Source of the DNA: Fulvimonas soli
GTDB lineage: Bacteria; Pseudomonadota; Gammaproteobacteria; Xanthomonadales; Rhodanobacteraceae
Reading direction: 5' to 3'
NCBI RefSeq assembly: GCF_003148905.1
Contig: NZ_QGHC01000007.1
Coordinates: 124,001 to 188,000 of the forward strand
DNA: 64,000 bases
Shown: in pieces, positions 1-8,982 of the stretch
How the letters are laid out: each line of letters begins with the position of its first letter
Numbering within the stretch: the first letter of the stretch is position 1
Notes under the pieces: generated by a model
What the model was told of the DNA's origin: nothing
What the model saw: the letters and a program-made list of their open reading frames with translations, nothing else
The model's database searches: none
Program-made: the position numbers and the translations under genes

Positions 1-1590
1 GTGGCGGATCTGCGCGCCCACCGCCAGGCCGAGCGGGCCGCCGGGCAGGTCCCACAGCTGGCGGTTGGCGGAGAAGTCCAGCGCGTCCAGGTCGCTGGTG
101 GAGGTCTTCGAGTAGCCCGGCGCCAGCGCGGCGCGCACCGCGGCGCTGTTGGAGCCCGGGTTCACGAAGCTGTAGCTGCCGGTGGTGATCGCGTCGATCA
201 GCGCCTGGTAGTTGATGAAGCCGTACTGCTTGGTGTCCAGCCAGGTGTGGTTGATGACGCCGGTGACGTCGTAGTTCCACTCGCCCAGCGCGCCGGACAC
301 GCCCCCGACCATCCGCGCGTTGTGGTTGTCGTAGTCGAAGCCGCTGGGGATGTCGCCGAAGGCGTAGTTGATCAGCGCGTACTTGCCCTGCGCGGCATAC
401 GGGTTGTTCGGGTTGAGGCTGCCATCGGCCAGCGTGGGCGGCAACGCGATGTTGTTGGTGTTGTTGGGCGTGCCGGTCTGGATCTGCCGCGGCCCGCCCG
501 GCGCCTCGGTCTTGGCCTCGAAGTAGCTGGCGGCCAGGTAGGCGCGGGTGTCGTCGTTGAGCTTGACGGTGAAGCGGCCGTAGATGCCGCCCTGCTCCAT
601 CGCCGGCTGCGCCTGGCCGAACAGCGCCAGCGGGTTCTGCTCGCAGTAGCTGCCGTTGGCGTCGGTGCGCGCGATCGAGTCCGGCCCGCACGGCCGCAGC
701 GGCTGCGACAGCGCGCCGGGATCGGGCACGCCGCTGGTGATGTCGCCGGGGGTGGCCAGCGTGCCCGGCGTCACCGAGCCGTACACCGAGCCCACGCCCA
801 GCGCCGGCTGGCCGATGTTGTTGTTCTGCCCGCCGATGCGGGTGAGGTCGAGCGTGTTGTACGGGAAGCCGCGGTCGCGCAGCCAGATCGCGTTGTCCTT
901 CTGGTACTGCACCGCGAGGTAGCCGTTGTGGCCGTCCTTCTCCAGGTCGCCGCCGCCGGCGAGGAAGGTGGCCTTGCGGGTGAAGCCGCCGCCGTGCTGC
1001 GAGGTGCCCACGTCCACCGTGCCCTCCACGCCCTGGTAGTGCGGCTTGAGGATCACGTTGACCACGCCGGCGATGGCGTCGGCGCCGTACAGCGAAGAGG
1101 CGCCGTCCTTCAGCACCTCGATGTGGTCCACCGCCGCCAGCGGGATGGTGTTGAGGTCCACGAACGAGCGCTGGCCGTCGTCGGCCACCGCGTAGTTGGC
1201 GCTGCGATGGCCGTCGATCAGCACCAGCGTGGAGTTCACCGTGAGGCCGCGCAGCGCCACGCCGGAGGCGCCGGCGGCGAAGCCGTTGGAGAACGCATTG
1301 GGGATCGAGCCGCTGTTGTCCGCCGAGATCGCGCGCACCACGTCGGACAGCGTGGTCAGGCCGCTGCGCTCGATCTGCTGGGCGGAGATGGTGGTCACCG
1401 GCGAGGGCGTCTCCACGTCGATGCGCGGGATCGCCGAGCCGGTGACGGTGATGGTCTGCAGCTGGGTGGCCTGCTGGCCGGTCTGGTCCTGCGGCGGGGC
1501 GGAGGGGGCATTGCCGGTCTGGGCGAGCGCGGCGCCTGCGGGGGACAAAAGCAAACCAGCAAGCGCCAAAGCGAGCTTGTTACGCTTCAT
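1..1590 (-). CDS. TonB-dependent outer membrane receptor (N-terminal part, cut by window edge)
   Basis: This encodes the first 530 residues of a TonB-dependent receptor; the rest of the beta-barrel lies beyond the left edge. The start is the ATG at 1590, followed by a clear signal peptide (MKRNKLALALAGLLLSPAGA, cleavage near ALAQT). A plug domain follows: the segment ITVTGSAIPRIDVETPSPV, then VRGL-like ALRGL, VLIDGHRS, and IEVLKDGASSLYGADAIAGV, all classic plug motifs. Barrel strands begin at about residue 200. The Gln-rich N-terminus and the IPRIDVETPSPVTTIS segment resemble the large receptor families of Xanthomonadales, many of which take up plant or microbial polymers, but no substrate can be inferred. 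It stands alone, divergent from envC. Family assignment is firm; ligand unknown. Confidence 0.95.
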   Translation of the reverse strand, partial: MKRNKLALALAGLLLSPAGAALAQTGNAPSAPPQDQTGQQATQLQTITVTGSAIPRIDVETPSPVTTISAQQIERSGLTTLSDVVRAISADNSGSIPNAFSNGFAAGASGVALRGLTVNSTLVLIDGHRSANYAVADDGQRSFVDLNTIPLAAVDHIEVLKDGASSLYGADAIAGVVNVILKPHYQGVEGTVDVGTSQHGGGFTRKATFLAGGGDLEKDGHNGYLAVQYQKDNAIWLRDRGFPYNTLDLTRIGGQNNNIGQPALGVGSVYGSVTPGTLATPGDITSGVPDPGALSQPLRPCGPDSIARTDANGSYCEQNPLALFGQAQPAMEQGGIYGRFTVKLNDDTRAYLAASYFEAKTEAPGGPRQIQTGTPNNTNNIALPPTLADGSLNPNNPYAAQGKYALINYAFGDIPSGFDYDNHNARMVGGVSGALGEWNYDVTGVINHTWLDTKQYGFINYQALIDAITTGSYSFVNPGSNSAAVRAALAPGYSKTSTSDLDALDFSANRQLWDLPGGPLGLAVGAQIRH

Positions 1591-1965
1591 CGTCGTGTCC
1601 TCGTTGTGGGTTGCAACGCATCCGGGAGCCGGAGGGGATGTCGCGCAGGCGGCGTCCGAACCCTCGGATGGGGGGAAGTTGCGGGGCCAGTCTTCCACCA
1701 TTGCCAAAACATCACAAGCGCTTAAGCGCGCCTTGATTTCTTTTTTTGCGGGCGCGCCGCGAATGGCACGGGTGATGCTTCAAGTCGTTGCGTCGCAACA
1801 AGAAACCGGCGCGCCAAGCCTCGCTTCCCCATGGATCGCCTGGACGTCCATACGTCCATTTGCCCCTGCCCCGCCGGCGCGCCCGCCGCTCCGTCCGACC
1901 GGACCGCCGGCGCCGCCCCGCGGCGCCATCTCGCCGCAACCGCGACGGTCGGGGATAATCCCCGG
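1591..1965. other. Intergenic region between TonB receptor and envC
   Basis: This 375-bp divergent spacer has no convincing gene. It holds a 12-bp perfect palindrome GCGCTTAAGCGC (1718-1729) in a locally AT-richer stretch (about 1700-1750), placed about 130 bp upstream of the receptor start. It could be an operator, but nothing identifies the regulator. A weak sigma-54-like string (1764-1780, GG-N10-GC spacing but ATGC at -12) faces envC; I do not call it a promoter. Confidence 0.4.
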
Positions 1966-3159
1966 ATGCCACCCGTCCACGCCGTCCGCCCCCGCCCCGG
2001 CCTGCTGGCCGCCCTCCTCCTGACCGGCGCGCTGCTGCAGTCGTCCGCCGCCGCGCGGCCGGCCGAGCGCCAGGACAAGGCCACCGCGCAGAAGGAACTG
2101 AACGAGGTGCGGCAGAAGATGGAGGCGCTCAGCCGCGAGCAGGCGCAGACCGCCGCGCGCCGCGACAGCATGAACGCCGCCCTCGCCAGGCAGGCCGAGG
2201 CGCTGGCCGCCGCCGCCCGCGCGGTGCGCGAGACCGACGCCGCGCTGGCCGCCAAGCAGCAGCAGCTCGACCAGCTGCAGCGGCAGCGCGCCGAACTGCA
2301 GTCCCGCCTGGACGGCCAGCGCGCCGCCATCGCCGAGCTGCTGCGCGCCACCTACGCGCTGGGCCGCGGCTCGGACCTGCGCCTGCTGCTGGGCGACCAG
2401 GACATCGCGCAGATCGCCCGCGCGCTGGCCTATTCCAAGTACTTCCAGCAGGACCGCGTGCAGCGCGTGCAGGCGCTGATGGGCGACCTGGCCAGGCTGC
2501 AGGAGCTGGAAGCCTCGATCGACGCCGAGCGGCAGGCGTTGCTGGCGACGCGCGCCGAGCGCGAGCAGCGCGCGCAGGCGCTGGCGCAGCAGCGCGCCGC
2601 GCGGCAGAAGCTGGCCGCGCAGGTCGACGCGCAGTACAAGGACCAGGCGCAGCGGCTGGCCGCGCTGAAGCAGAACGAGGCCTCGCTCAACCAGCTGCTG
2701 GCGAAGATCCAGCAGGCCATCGACGAGGCCGCCCGCGAGGCGGCGCGCCACGCCCGGCCCAGCCCGGCCGCGCCGGGCGTGCCGTCCGGCAAGGGCACCG
2801 CGAACATCCGCGGCAGCCTGCCCTGGCCGGCCGCCGGGCCGGTCAACAGCTACGGCAACGGCGTGCTGATCCGCGCCCCGGCCGGCAGCGAGGTGCACGC
2901 GGTGGCGCGCGGGCGGGTGGTCTACGCCGCCTTCCTGCGCGGCTACGGCATGCTGATCATCCTCAACCACGGCGACGGCTGGATGAGCATGTACGGCAAC
3001 AACGAGAGCCTGCTGCGCGGCGTCGGCGACCAGGTCGAGGCCGGCCAGGCGCTGGGCACCGCCGCGCCGCCGCTGGGCGACAACACCGGCGTGTACTTCG
3101 AGCTGCGCCGCAACGGCCGCCCGGTCGACCCGCGCAGCTGGCTGGCGCGCCAGCGTTGA
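1966..3159 (+). CDS. envC: EnvC-type murein hydrolase activator (coiled coil + degenerate LytM/M23)
   Basis: A periplasmic activator of N-acetylmuramoyl-L-alanine amidases in septal peptidoglycan splitting. The 397-aa product has a signal peptide (MPPVHAVRPRPGLLAALLL...), a long Gln/Arg/Ala-rich coiled coil (about residues 35-260) and a C-terminal LytM domain (about 285-395). The zinc ligands of active M23 peptidases are absent: the usual HxH motif reads VYFELRR and the HSH region reads MYGNNES, so it should bind and activate rather than cut, as EnvC does in E. coli. The start was set at 1966 because the signal peptide begins there; upstream in-frame codons encode low-complexity Pro/Ala sequence. 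It is followed 92 bp later by a C-terminal processing protease, the common envC-ctpA pairing. Function is by family knowledge. Confidence 0.9.
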   Translation: MPPVHAVRPRPGLLAALLLTGALLQSSAAARPAERQDKATAQKELNEVRQKMEALSREQAQTAARRDSMNAALARQAEALAAAARAVRETDAALAAKQQQLDQLQRQRAELQSRLDGQRAAIAELLRATYALGRGSDLRLLLGDQDIAQIARALAYSKYFQQDRVQRVQALMGDLARLQELEASIDAERQALLATRAEREQRAQALAQQRAARQKLAAQVDAQYKDQAQRLAALKQNEASLNQLLAKIQQAIDEAAREAARHARPSPAAPGVPSGKGTANIRGSLPWPAAGPVNSYGNGVLIRAPAGSEVHAVARGRVVYAAFLRGYGMLIILNHGDGWMSMYGNNESLLRGVGDQVEAGQALGTAAPPLGDNTGVYFELRRNGRPVDPRSWLARQR

Positions 3160-3251
3160 CGCCCGGCCCGCGTTGGGCGGAGCATCACCGGCACGGAATT
3201 CCGGCCGCCGCCGGCGGTCGAACCACGCAGCCTTTCCCCACGGAGTCCCCC

Positions 3252-4589
3252 ATGCGCCTTACCACCTGCGGTCTGCTCGCCCTGCTGCTGGCGGCCCCGG
3301 CGCTGCCTGCGCAGACCGCGCCCGCGGCGGCCGCCAGCGCGCCGGCCGCGGCCGGCACGGCCGCCGGCAAGCCCGACCGGGTCGACCTGGACGACATCCG
3401 CAACTTCAGCCGCGTCTACGAGGTGATCCGCCAGGCCTACGTGGAGCCGGTGGACAACAAGACGCTGATGAACGCCGCGATCAGCGGCATGCTGAGCGGC
3501 CTGGACCCGCACAGCGAGTACCTCGACAAGGAGGGCCTGGCGCAGCTGGACGAGGACACCACCGGCCAGTACAGCGGCCTGGGCATCGAGGTGCTGCAGG
3601 TGGACGGCAGCCTGCGCGTGGTCGCACCGATCGACGACACGCCCGCCTCGCGCGCCGGCATCAAGCCGGGCGACACCATCGTCAAGATCGACGGCAAGGC
3701 GGTGGACGCGGACAACGCGGACGACATGTTCAAGCGCCTGCGCGGCGAGCCCGGCAGCAAGATCACGCTGACCGTCGTGCACGAGAACGGCGACAAGCCG
3801 GTCGACTACCACCTGGTGCGCGAGAAGATCTCGCTGACCAGCGTGAAGATCCGCCCGCTCGAGCCCGGCTACGCCTACATCCGCATCAGCCAGTTCCAGG
3901 AGGACACCGCCGACGACCTGGAGAAGAAGTTCGCCGACTACGCGAAGAAGAACGGCGCGCCCAGGGGCGCGGTGCTGGACCTGCGCTCCAATCCCGGCGG
4001 CCTGCTCACCGCCGCGGTGGCGGTGAGCGACGACTTCCTCGACGGCGGCACCATCGTCACCACGCGCGGCCGCCTGCAGGACGCCAACATGCAGTTCTCC
4101 GCGCACCCGGGCGACCTGCTCAAGGGCGCGCCGATCGTGCTGCTGGCCGACAACGGCACCGCCTCGGCCGCCGAGATCGTCGCCGGTGCGCTGAAGGACA
4201 ACCACCGCGCGCTGATCATGGGCCGGCGCACCTTCGGCAAGGGCGTGGTGCAGACCGTGCTGCCGCTGGACGCCGACCACGCGGTGAAGCTCACCACCGC
4301 GCGCTACTACACGCCCAGCGGCACCTCCATCCAGGCCGAGGGCATCAAGCCGGACATCGCGCTGGCGGACCTGGCGGTGAACAAGGCCGAGAGCCCGGCC
4401 ACCCTGATCACCTCCGAGGCGGACCTGAAGAACCACCTGGCCAACGAGGACGGTTCGGCCAAGGACATCGACAACGACGGCAGCGCCGAGAACGCCAGGC
4501 TCGCCACCGAGGACTACGCGCTGTCGCAGGCGCTGAACGTGCTCAAGGGGCTGGCGCTGGGGCGCGGCGCGCCTTCGCCCGCGCGCTGA
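3252..4589 (+). CDS. ctpA: Carboxy-terminal processing protease, S41 family (CtpA/Prc-like)
   Basis: A periplasmic serine protease that trims C-termini or degrades tagged or envelope proteins. The 445-aa product has a signal peptide, an N-terminal cap helix region, one PDZ domain (about residues 110-190, with GLGIEV and the ligand-supporting SRAGIKPGD), and an S41 catalytic core. The Ser/Lys dyad is visible in NGTASAAEIVAGAL (Ser) and RRTFGKGVVQ (Lys, about 27 residues later). The start at 3252 follows a weak purine stretch and immediately gives the signal peptide. Length and order fit the short CtpA class rather than long E. coli Prc. Together with envC upstream it likely forms a cell-wall remodelling pair; proteases of this group are known to control peptidoglycan hydrolases. 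Confidence 0.93.
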   Translation: MRLTTCGLLALLLAAPALPAQTAPAAAASAPAAAGTAAGKPDRVDLDDIRNFSRVYEVIRQAYVEPVDNKTLMNAAISGMLSGLDPHSEYLDKEGLAQLDEDTTGQYSGLGIEVLQVDGSLRVVAPIDDTPASRAGIKPGDTIVKIDGKAVDADNADDMFKRLRGEPGSKITLTVVHENGDKPVDYHLVREKISLTSVKIRPLEPGYAYIRISQFQEDTADDLEKKFADYAKKNGAPRGAVLDLRSNPGGLLTAAVAVSDDFLDGGTIVTTRGRLQDANMQFSAHPGDLLKGAPIVLLADNGTASAAEIVAGALKDNHRALIMGRRTFGKGVVQTVLPLDADHAVKLTTARYYTPSGTSIQAEGIKPDIALADLAVNKAESPATLITSEADLKNHLANEDGSAKDIDNDGSAENARLATEDYALSQALNVLKGLALGRGAPSPAR

Positions 4590-4595
4590 GCCAGC

Positions 4596-4616
4596 GCGGC
4601 CGGAGGCCGCTCCCGC
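4596..4616. repeat. REP-like hairpin between ctpA and tatC
   Basis: A perfect GCGGCC-GGA-GGCCGC hairpin (4596-4610) followed by TCCC lies between the convergent stops of ctpA and tatC. The same core (GCGGCCGGAGGCCGCTCCC) recurs at 52718-52736 and, inverted, at 52762-52780, so it is a dispersed REP-type repeat. An A-rich run (4617-4627) follows it on the plus strand, which gives no U-tract for ctpA, so termination is possible but not clear. Confidence 0.7.
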
Positions 4617-4638
4617 AAAAAAGAAAAGCGGTGGTCTC

Positions 4639-5388
4639 CTAGCCTTGGACCGCCGCCGGCCGCAGCAGCCAGCGCACCGCCAGCACGCCCAGCTCGTAGA
4701 GCAGGCACATCGGCACCGCCAGCATGATCATCGAGGTGATGTCCGGCGGGGTGATCACCGCGGCGATGGCGAACGCGCCGACGATGGCGTAGCGGCGCCC
4801 GCTGCGCAGCTTCTCCAGGTTCACCACGCCGACCGCGGCGAGGATCACCACCGCCACCGGCACCTCGAAGCACAGGCCGAAGGCGAAGAACATCAGCATC
4901 ACGAAGTCGAGGTAGTGGGTGATGTCGGTCATCATCTCCACGCCCTGCGGCGTCACCGCGGTGAGGAAGCGGAACGCCGCCGGCAGCACCAGGAAGTAGG
5001 CGAACGCGCAGCCCAGGTAGAACAGCGCCAGCGCCGCCGCCAGCAGCGGCCGCGCCAGGCGCTTCTCGTGGCGGTACAGGCCGGGGCTGACGAAGGCCCA
5101 CAGCTGGTACAGGATCATCGGCATGCTGATGAACAGCGCCGCGTAGAAGGCCAGCTTGAGCGGGGTGATGAAGGGGCTGGCCACCTCGGTGGCGATCAGG
5201 TGCGCGCCCTCGGGCAGGCGCGCCACCAGCGGCGCGGCCAGCTCCGCGTACAGGCGGTTGGCGAACGGCACCAGCGCCAGCAGCACCAGCAGCACGGTGG
5301 CGCAGGCCTTGAGCAGGCGCGAGCGCAGCTCGATCAGGTGCGAGAACAGCCCCTGCTGCAGGTCGAATTCGGGCTCAGGCGCCGCCAT
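4639..5388 (-). CDS. tatC: Sec-independent protein translocase subunit TatC
   Basis: The multispanning core of the twin-arginine translocase, which binds RR signal peptides and moves folded proteins across the inner membrane. The 249-aa product shows the TatC layout: an N-terminal cytosolic stretch with HLIELRSRL (the conserved HLxELRxRL motif), six hydrophobic segments, and the conserved F-ITPLKLAFYAA and YQLWAFVSPGLY motifs in the first periplasmic and second TM regions. The start ATG at 5388 lies inside the 3' end of tatB (14-bp overlap), so it is translationally coupled. It is the last gene of the tatABC operon. Confidence 0.97.
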   Translation of the reverse strand: MAAPEPEFDLQQGLFSHLIELRSRLLKACATVLLVLLALVPFANRLYAELAAPLVARLPEGAHLIATEVASPFITPLKLAFYAALFISMPMILYQLWAFVSPGLYRHEKRLARPLLAAALALFYLGCAFAYFLVLPAAFRFLTAVTPQGVEMMTDITHYLDFVMLMFFAFGLCFEVPVAVVILAAVGVVNLEKLRSGRRYAIVGAFAIAAVITPPDITSMIMLAVPMCLLYELGVLAVRWLLRPAAVQG

Positions 5389-5878
5389 GCGTGGGTTCCT
5401 TGCGCGGCGCGGCGGCGGAAGCCGGCGGCGCGGCGGGGGCGTCGGCGAACAGGTCGCCGGTCGGGTCCGGCTCGTCCGGCGGCGCGATCGCGGCGGCGGC
5501 GTCCGGCTTCGCGGCATCCCTGCCACCGCCGGCATCGGCCGGCGCGGGCCCGGCCCCGGACAGCGCCTCGGCGGCCTCGGCGAACGGCGCGCTCACCTCG
5601 GCGCGGGTCCGCTCGGCCGCCTCGCGCACGCCGTGCACGGCCTCGCGCACCTGCGCCTGCGCGGCCTCGGCCTGCGCCGCCGCCTCGCGCGCGGCGCGGC
5701 GGATCTCCTCCACCTCCAGCTCGCGCTCGACCTCGGCGCGCACGCTGTCCCAGCCCTGGCGCACGCGGCGCAGCAGCGCGCCCGCGGTGCGCGCGGCGCC
5801 GGGAAGCTTCTCCGGCCCCAGCACGATCAGCGCCACCAGCGCCAGCAGCAGCAGCTTGGCGAAGCTGAGCTCGATCAT
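5375..5878 (-). CDS. tatB: Sec-independent protein translocase subunit TatB
   Basis: TatB partners TatC in the signal-peptide receptor complex. The 167-aa product begins with a short periplasmic stretch and one TM (FAKLLLLALVALIVLGPEKLP), the hinge G-P being diagnostic for TatB over TatA, then an amphipathic helix and a long Ala/Glu-rich coiled region, and a low-complexity Pro/Ala tail. The Glu near position 3 (MIEL) typical of TatB is present. It sits 15 bp after tatA and overlaps tatC. Confidence 0.95.
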   Translation of the reverse strand: MIELSFAKLLLLALVALIVLGPEKLPGAARTAGALLRRVRQGWDSVRAEVERELEVEEIRRAAREAAAQAEAAQAQVREAVHGVREAAERTRAEVSAPFAEAAEALSGAGPAPADAGGGRDAAKPDAAAAIAPPDEPDPTGDLFADAPAAPPASAAAPRKEPTHGGA

Positions 5879-5893
5879 CGCGCCACCGCGCGC

Positions 5894-6136
5894 TTACTTG
5901 GTTTCGCTGGAGTCGCGCTGACCCTGCTTGGCGTCGGCGCCGGCCGGCGGGTCGGCGCGCAGCTTCTCCTGCGCGGCCGCGTCCTTGCCGCCGTCCTCGT
6001 CGTCGTGCAGCGCCTTCTTGAAGCCGCGCACCGCCTTGCCCAGGTCGGGGCCGATCTTGGTCAGCTTGCCGGTGCCGAAGATCACCAGCACCACGACCAG
6101 CAGGATGATCCAATGCCAGAAACTGTCCAGACCCAT
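5894..6136 (-). CDS. tatA: Sec-independent protein translocase subunit TatA
   Basis: The pore-forming or membrane-weakening Tat component. The 80-aa product has one N-terminal TM (WHWIILLVVVLVIFGTGKL), the FGTGKL hinge and an amphipathic helix (GPDLGKAVRGFKKAL), followed by an acidic, Lys-rich tail. I set the start at the ATG at 6136 (MGLDSF), which has an AGAGG Shine-Dalgarno 6 nt upstream; an in-frame TTG two codons earlier is less likely. First gene of tatABC. Confidence 0.96.
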   Translation of the reverse strand: MGLDSFWHWIILLVVVLVIFGTGKLTKIGPDLGKAVRGFKKALHDDEDGGKDAAAQEKLRADPPAGADAKQGQRDSSETK

Positions 6137-6196
6137 GTTCAACCTCTGTCACGGCCCGCCGCCGATGGCGGGGGCCTCGATCGTCGTTAAGGGGAA

Positions 6197-6886
6197 TCAG
6201 CGCGCAGTGTACTCCTCCAGGCGGTCGCGGAAGTCGACCACCGGGCCGGGCACGTTGCCGACGCCGCCCTCGAAGATGCGCCGCGGGGTGATGCCGGCGC
6301 CGTAGACCGCCGCGTTGGCGTCGTAGTCGATGCGCAGCGCCGAGCCGTCCAGCGCCACGCCGGCGAACAGGCCGCGCGAGCGCGAGTAGGAGTAGATCTC
6401 GGCCTTGAGCTGGCTGTCGGTGGCCGCGCTGGCGGTGCGCCCGACCGGGCCGGCGGCGGCGGCGGCGTCCGCGCCCAGGGTGAACTTGCCGTCGACGATG
6501 GAATCCACCCCGCGCTGGGTGCGGAACACCAGGATCACGTCGGTGGAGGACACGCCGGCCTGGAAGCCGATGCTGCCGCCGGTCATGGTGATGAAGCTGG
6601 GGTTGGACCAGGTGCCGTCGGCGGTCTTCACCGAGATCAGCCCCTCGCCGCGGCGGCCGCCGAAGATGAAGCCGGCCTTGACCAGGTCGGGGATCACCGC
6701 GATCGCCTTGGCGTCGCGCAGCAGGTCCTGCGGGATCGCCTTGTCCGGCGCGGCCATGATCTCGTTGAGCACGCGCACGGCGTTCTTCGCGCGCACCAGC
6801 GGCGGATCCTCCGCGTGCGCGGCCATCGCGGGCAGCAGCAGGGCGAGGGCGAGAAGCGACAGACGGCGCAGGGATGCTTTCAACAT
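6197..6886 (-). CDS. SYLF-domain (Ysc84-like) lipid-binding exported protein
   Basis: The 229-aa product has a signal peptide ending AAHAED and a SYLF/Ysc84 domain covering nearly all of the mature protein: AKAIAVIPDLVKAGFIFGGRRGEGL, FITMTGGSIGFQAGVSSTDVILVF and the conserved SYSRSRGLFAGVALDGS. In eukaryotes the fold binds phosphoinositides; in bacteria it is a widely found periplasmic protein of unclear role, possibly in the envelope or lipid homeostasis. The start ATG at 6886 precedes the signal peptide. It lies 60 bp upstream of tatA on the same strand and could be cotranscribed. Domain certain, biological role unknown. Confidence 0.88.
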   Translation of the reverse strand: MLKASLRRLSLLALALLLPAMAAHAEDPPLVRAKNAVRVLNEIMAAPDKAIPQDLLRDAKAIAVIPDLVKAGFIFGGRRGEGLISVKTADGTWSNPSFITMTGGSIGFQAGVSSTDVILVFRTQRGVDSIVDGKFTLGADAAAAAGPVGRTASAATDSQLKAEIYSYSRSRGLFAGVALDGSALRIDYDANAAVYGAGITPRRIFEGGVGNVPGPVVDFRDRLEEYTAR

Positions 6887-6999
6887 GGGTGACTCCACTC
6901 CAGTTCCCGGAAACGACGACGCGGCTGCGACCGCGCGACACGGCGCGCCGCGAAGACCTTGTGGCAGACTCTGCGGCTCGTCCCGCCGCCGCCGCCACG

Positions 7000-8079
7000 A
7001 TGCCAAGCAGTCACTATACCGGCCCCGCCGGCCATTCCCACGACCGCCCGCCGGCCGAGACTGGCGTACTGCTGGTGAACCTGGGCACACCGGACGCGCC
7101 GACGGCGGCGGCGGTGCGCCCCTACCTGGCCGAGTTCCTCGCCGACCCGCGCGTGATCGACTACCCGCGCTGGCTGTGGCGGCCGATCCTGCACGGGGTG
7201 ATCCTGCGCGTCCGGCCGCGGCGCTCGGCGCATGCCTATGGACGCATCTGGACGCCGCAGGGTTCCCCGCTGCGCGTGGGCAGCGAGGCGCTGGCCGCGG
7301 CGCTGCAGGCGGAGCTGGACCGGCGCCGGCCGGGCGCCGCGCGCGTGGCGCTGGCGATGCGCTACGGCCGGCCCCCGGTGGCCGCGCAGGTCGAGGCGCT
7401 GCAGCGCGCGGGCGCGCGCCGCCTGCTGGTGCTGCCGCTGTACCCGCAGTATTCGGCCACCTCCACCGGCTCGGTGATCGACGCGGTGGCCGATGCGTTC
7501 AAGCGCCTGCGCTGGCCGCCGGAGCTGCGCATCGTCAACGACTACCACGACGACCCCGCGCACATCGAGGCGCTGGCGCGGTCGATCGAGCGCTGGTGGG
7601 CCGCGCACGGCCGCGGCGACAAGCTGCTGCTGTCCTTCCACGGCATCCCCGAGCGCTACGTGCGCCTGGGCGATCCCTACCTCGACCAGTGCCAGGCCAC
7701 CGCGCGCCTGCTGCGCGCGCGGCTGGGGCTGGACGAGGCAGCGCTGCAGGTCAGCTTCCAGTCGCGCGTGGGCCGCGAGGCCTGGCTTTCGCCCTACACC
7801 GACGCCACCGTGCGCCGGCTCGCCGGCGAGGGCGCGAGGCGGCTCGACGTGGCCTGCCCCGGCTTCGCGGTGGACTGCCTGGAGACGCTGGAGGAGATCG
7901 CCATGCAGAACCGCGACTTCTTCCGCGCGGCCGGCGGCGAGGAACTGCGCTACATCCCCGCGCTCAACGACGCCCCCGCGCAGGTGGCGCAGCTGGCCGG
8001 CCTGGTGCTGCGCCACGCGCAGGGCTGGCCCGGCTTCGCGGCGGACGGCGCCGCGGCCGGGGCGCGACCGCCCGCATGA
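7000..8079 (+). CDS. hemH: Ferrochelatase (protoporphyrin ferrochelatase)
   Basis: Inserts Fe(II) into protoporphyrin IX, the last step of heme synthesis. The 359-aa product has the family signature ETGVLLVNLGTPDAP near the N-terminus, LPLYPQYSATSTGS, the catalytic histidine region LLLSFHGIPERY, and the acidic active-site motif VDCLETLEEI near the C-terminus. No C-terminal Cys cluster of the iron-sulfur type is present, as in other gammaproteobacterial enzymes. The start at 7000 (MPSSHYTG) was chosen because conserved sequence begins about 20 residues later and the upstream in-frame codons overlap the divergent SYLF gene. The stop overlaps the next gene by ATGA. Heme supply matters here because the window encodes 12-heme worth of c-type cytochromes. 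Confidence 0.96.
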   Translation: MPSSHYTGPAGHSHDRPPAETGVLLVNLGTPDAPTAAAVRPYLAEFLADPRVIDYPRWLWRPILHGVILRVRPRRSAHAYGRIWTPQGSPLRVGSEALAAALQAELDRRRPGAARVALAMRYGRPPVAAQVEALQRAGARRLLVLPLYPQYSATSTGSVIDAVADAFKRLRWPPELRIVNDYHDDPAHIEALARSIERWWAAHGRGDKLLLSFHGIPERYVRLGDPYLDQCQATARLLRARLGLDEAALQVSFQSRVGREAWLSPYTDATVRRLAGEGARRLDVACPGFAVDCLETLEEIAMQNRDFFRAAGGEELRYIPALNDAPAQVAQLAGLVLRHAQGWPGFAADGAAAGARPPA

Positions 8080-8936
8080 CGCCGCGCCCGGCCGCGCCGA
8101 CCGAGCTCCGCCTCGCCCTGCCGCGGCTCGCGCTGGCCGCGCAGTGCTGGGGCGACGCCGGCGCGCCGCCGCTGCTCGCCCTGCACGGCTGGCTGGACAA
8201 CGCCGCCAGCTTCGCGCGGCTGGCGCCGCGGCTCGCCGCGCGCTGGCGGGTGATCGCGCCGGACCTGCCCGGCCACGGCCGCTCGGACCACCTGCCGCCC
8301 GCGGCCGGCGGCTACGCCTTCGCCGACTACGTGCGCGCCGTGCTGGAGGCGCTCGACGCGCTGGGCCTGGCGCGCTGCGCCCTGCTCGGCCACTCGATGG
8401 GTGCCGGCATCGCCTCGCTGGTCGCCGCCGCCGCGCCGGGGCGCGTGGAGCGGCTGTGGCTGATCGAGGGGCTGGGCCCGCTCGGCGACGACGGCGCGCA
8501 CACCCTGCAGCGCTTCCGCGAGGCGCTGGCCGCGCCGGCCGACGGCAAGCCGCTGCGCCGCTACGCCGACGTCGGGCAGGCGGTGCGCGCGCGCAGCGTC
8601 GCCGGCGGCCTGCGCGCGGAGCTGGCGCGACCCATCGTCGAGCGCGGCCTGCGCGAGGCCGAGGGCGGCGGCTGGCAGTGGCGCAGCGACCCGCGGCTCA
8701 CCCGGCCCAGCGCGGTGCGCCTGGCCGAACCGCAGGTGCGCGCCCTGCTCGCCGGCATCGAGGCGCCCGCCGCGCTGCTGCTGGCGCGCCCGGCCACGCC
8801 CTACCTGCCCGAGGCGATGATGCGCGAACGCGCCGCCTGCGTGCCGCGCATCGCGGTGGCGCACCTGGACGGCGGCCACCACCTGCACCTGGAGCATCCG
8901 GCCGCGGTCGCCAGGTGGATCGGCGCGGCCGCCTGA
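8076..8936 (+). CDS. Alpha/beta hydrolase
   Basis: A 286-aa alpha/beta-fold hydrolase. It shows the oxyanion-hole motif LALHGWLDNAASF, the nucleophile elbow LGHSMGAGI (Ser), and a C-terminal catalytic His in HLDGGHHLHLEHP. The LEHP-type ending and length resemble the soluble MhpC/serine-hydrolase-like (SERHL) group; the substrate cannot be predicted. It starts in the ATGA overlap with hemH, so the two are translationally coupled, a pairing that is suggestive but unexplained. Confidence 0.88.
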   Translation: MTPRPAAPTELRLALPRLALAAQCWGDAGAPPLLALHGWLDNAASFARLAPRLAARWRVIAPDLPGHGRSDHLPPAAGGYAFADYVRAVLEALDALGLARCALLGHSMGAGIASLVAAAAPGRVERLWLIEGLGPLGDDGAHTLQRFREALAAPADGKPLRRYADVGQAVRARSVAGGLRAELARPIVERGLREAEGGGWQWRSDPRLTRPSAVRLAEPQVRALLAGIEAPAALLLARPATPYLPEAMMRERAACVPRIAVAHLDGGHHLHLEHPAAVARWIGAAA

Positions 8937-8982
8937 CCGGCGCCACATGCAGCCGCCGCCGCGCCGCCCTAGACTGCCCCCC

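Noticed and set aside
1764-1780. Sigma-54-like string TGGCACGGGTGATGCTT upstream of envC
   Set aside because: Spacing is right, but the -12 element is ATGC instead of TTGC and envC-type genes are normally sigma-70 dependent; treated as chance.
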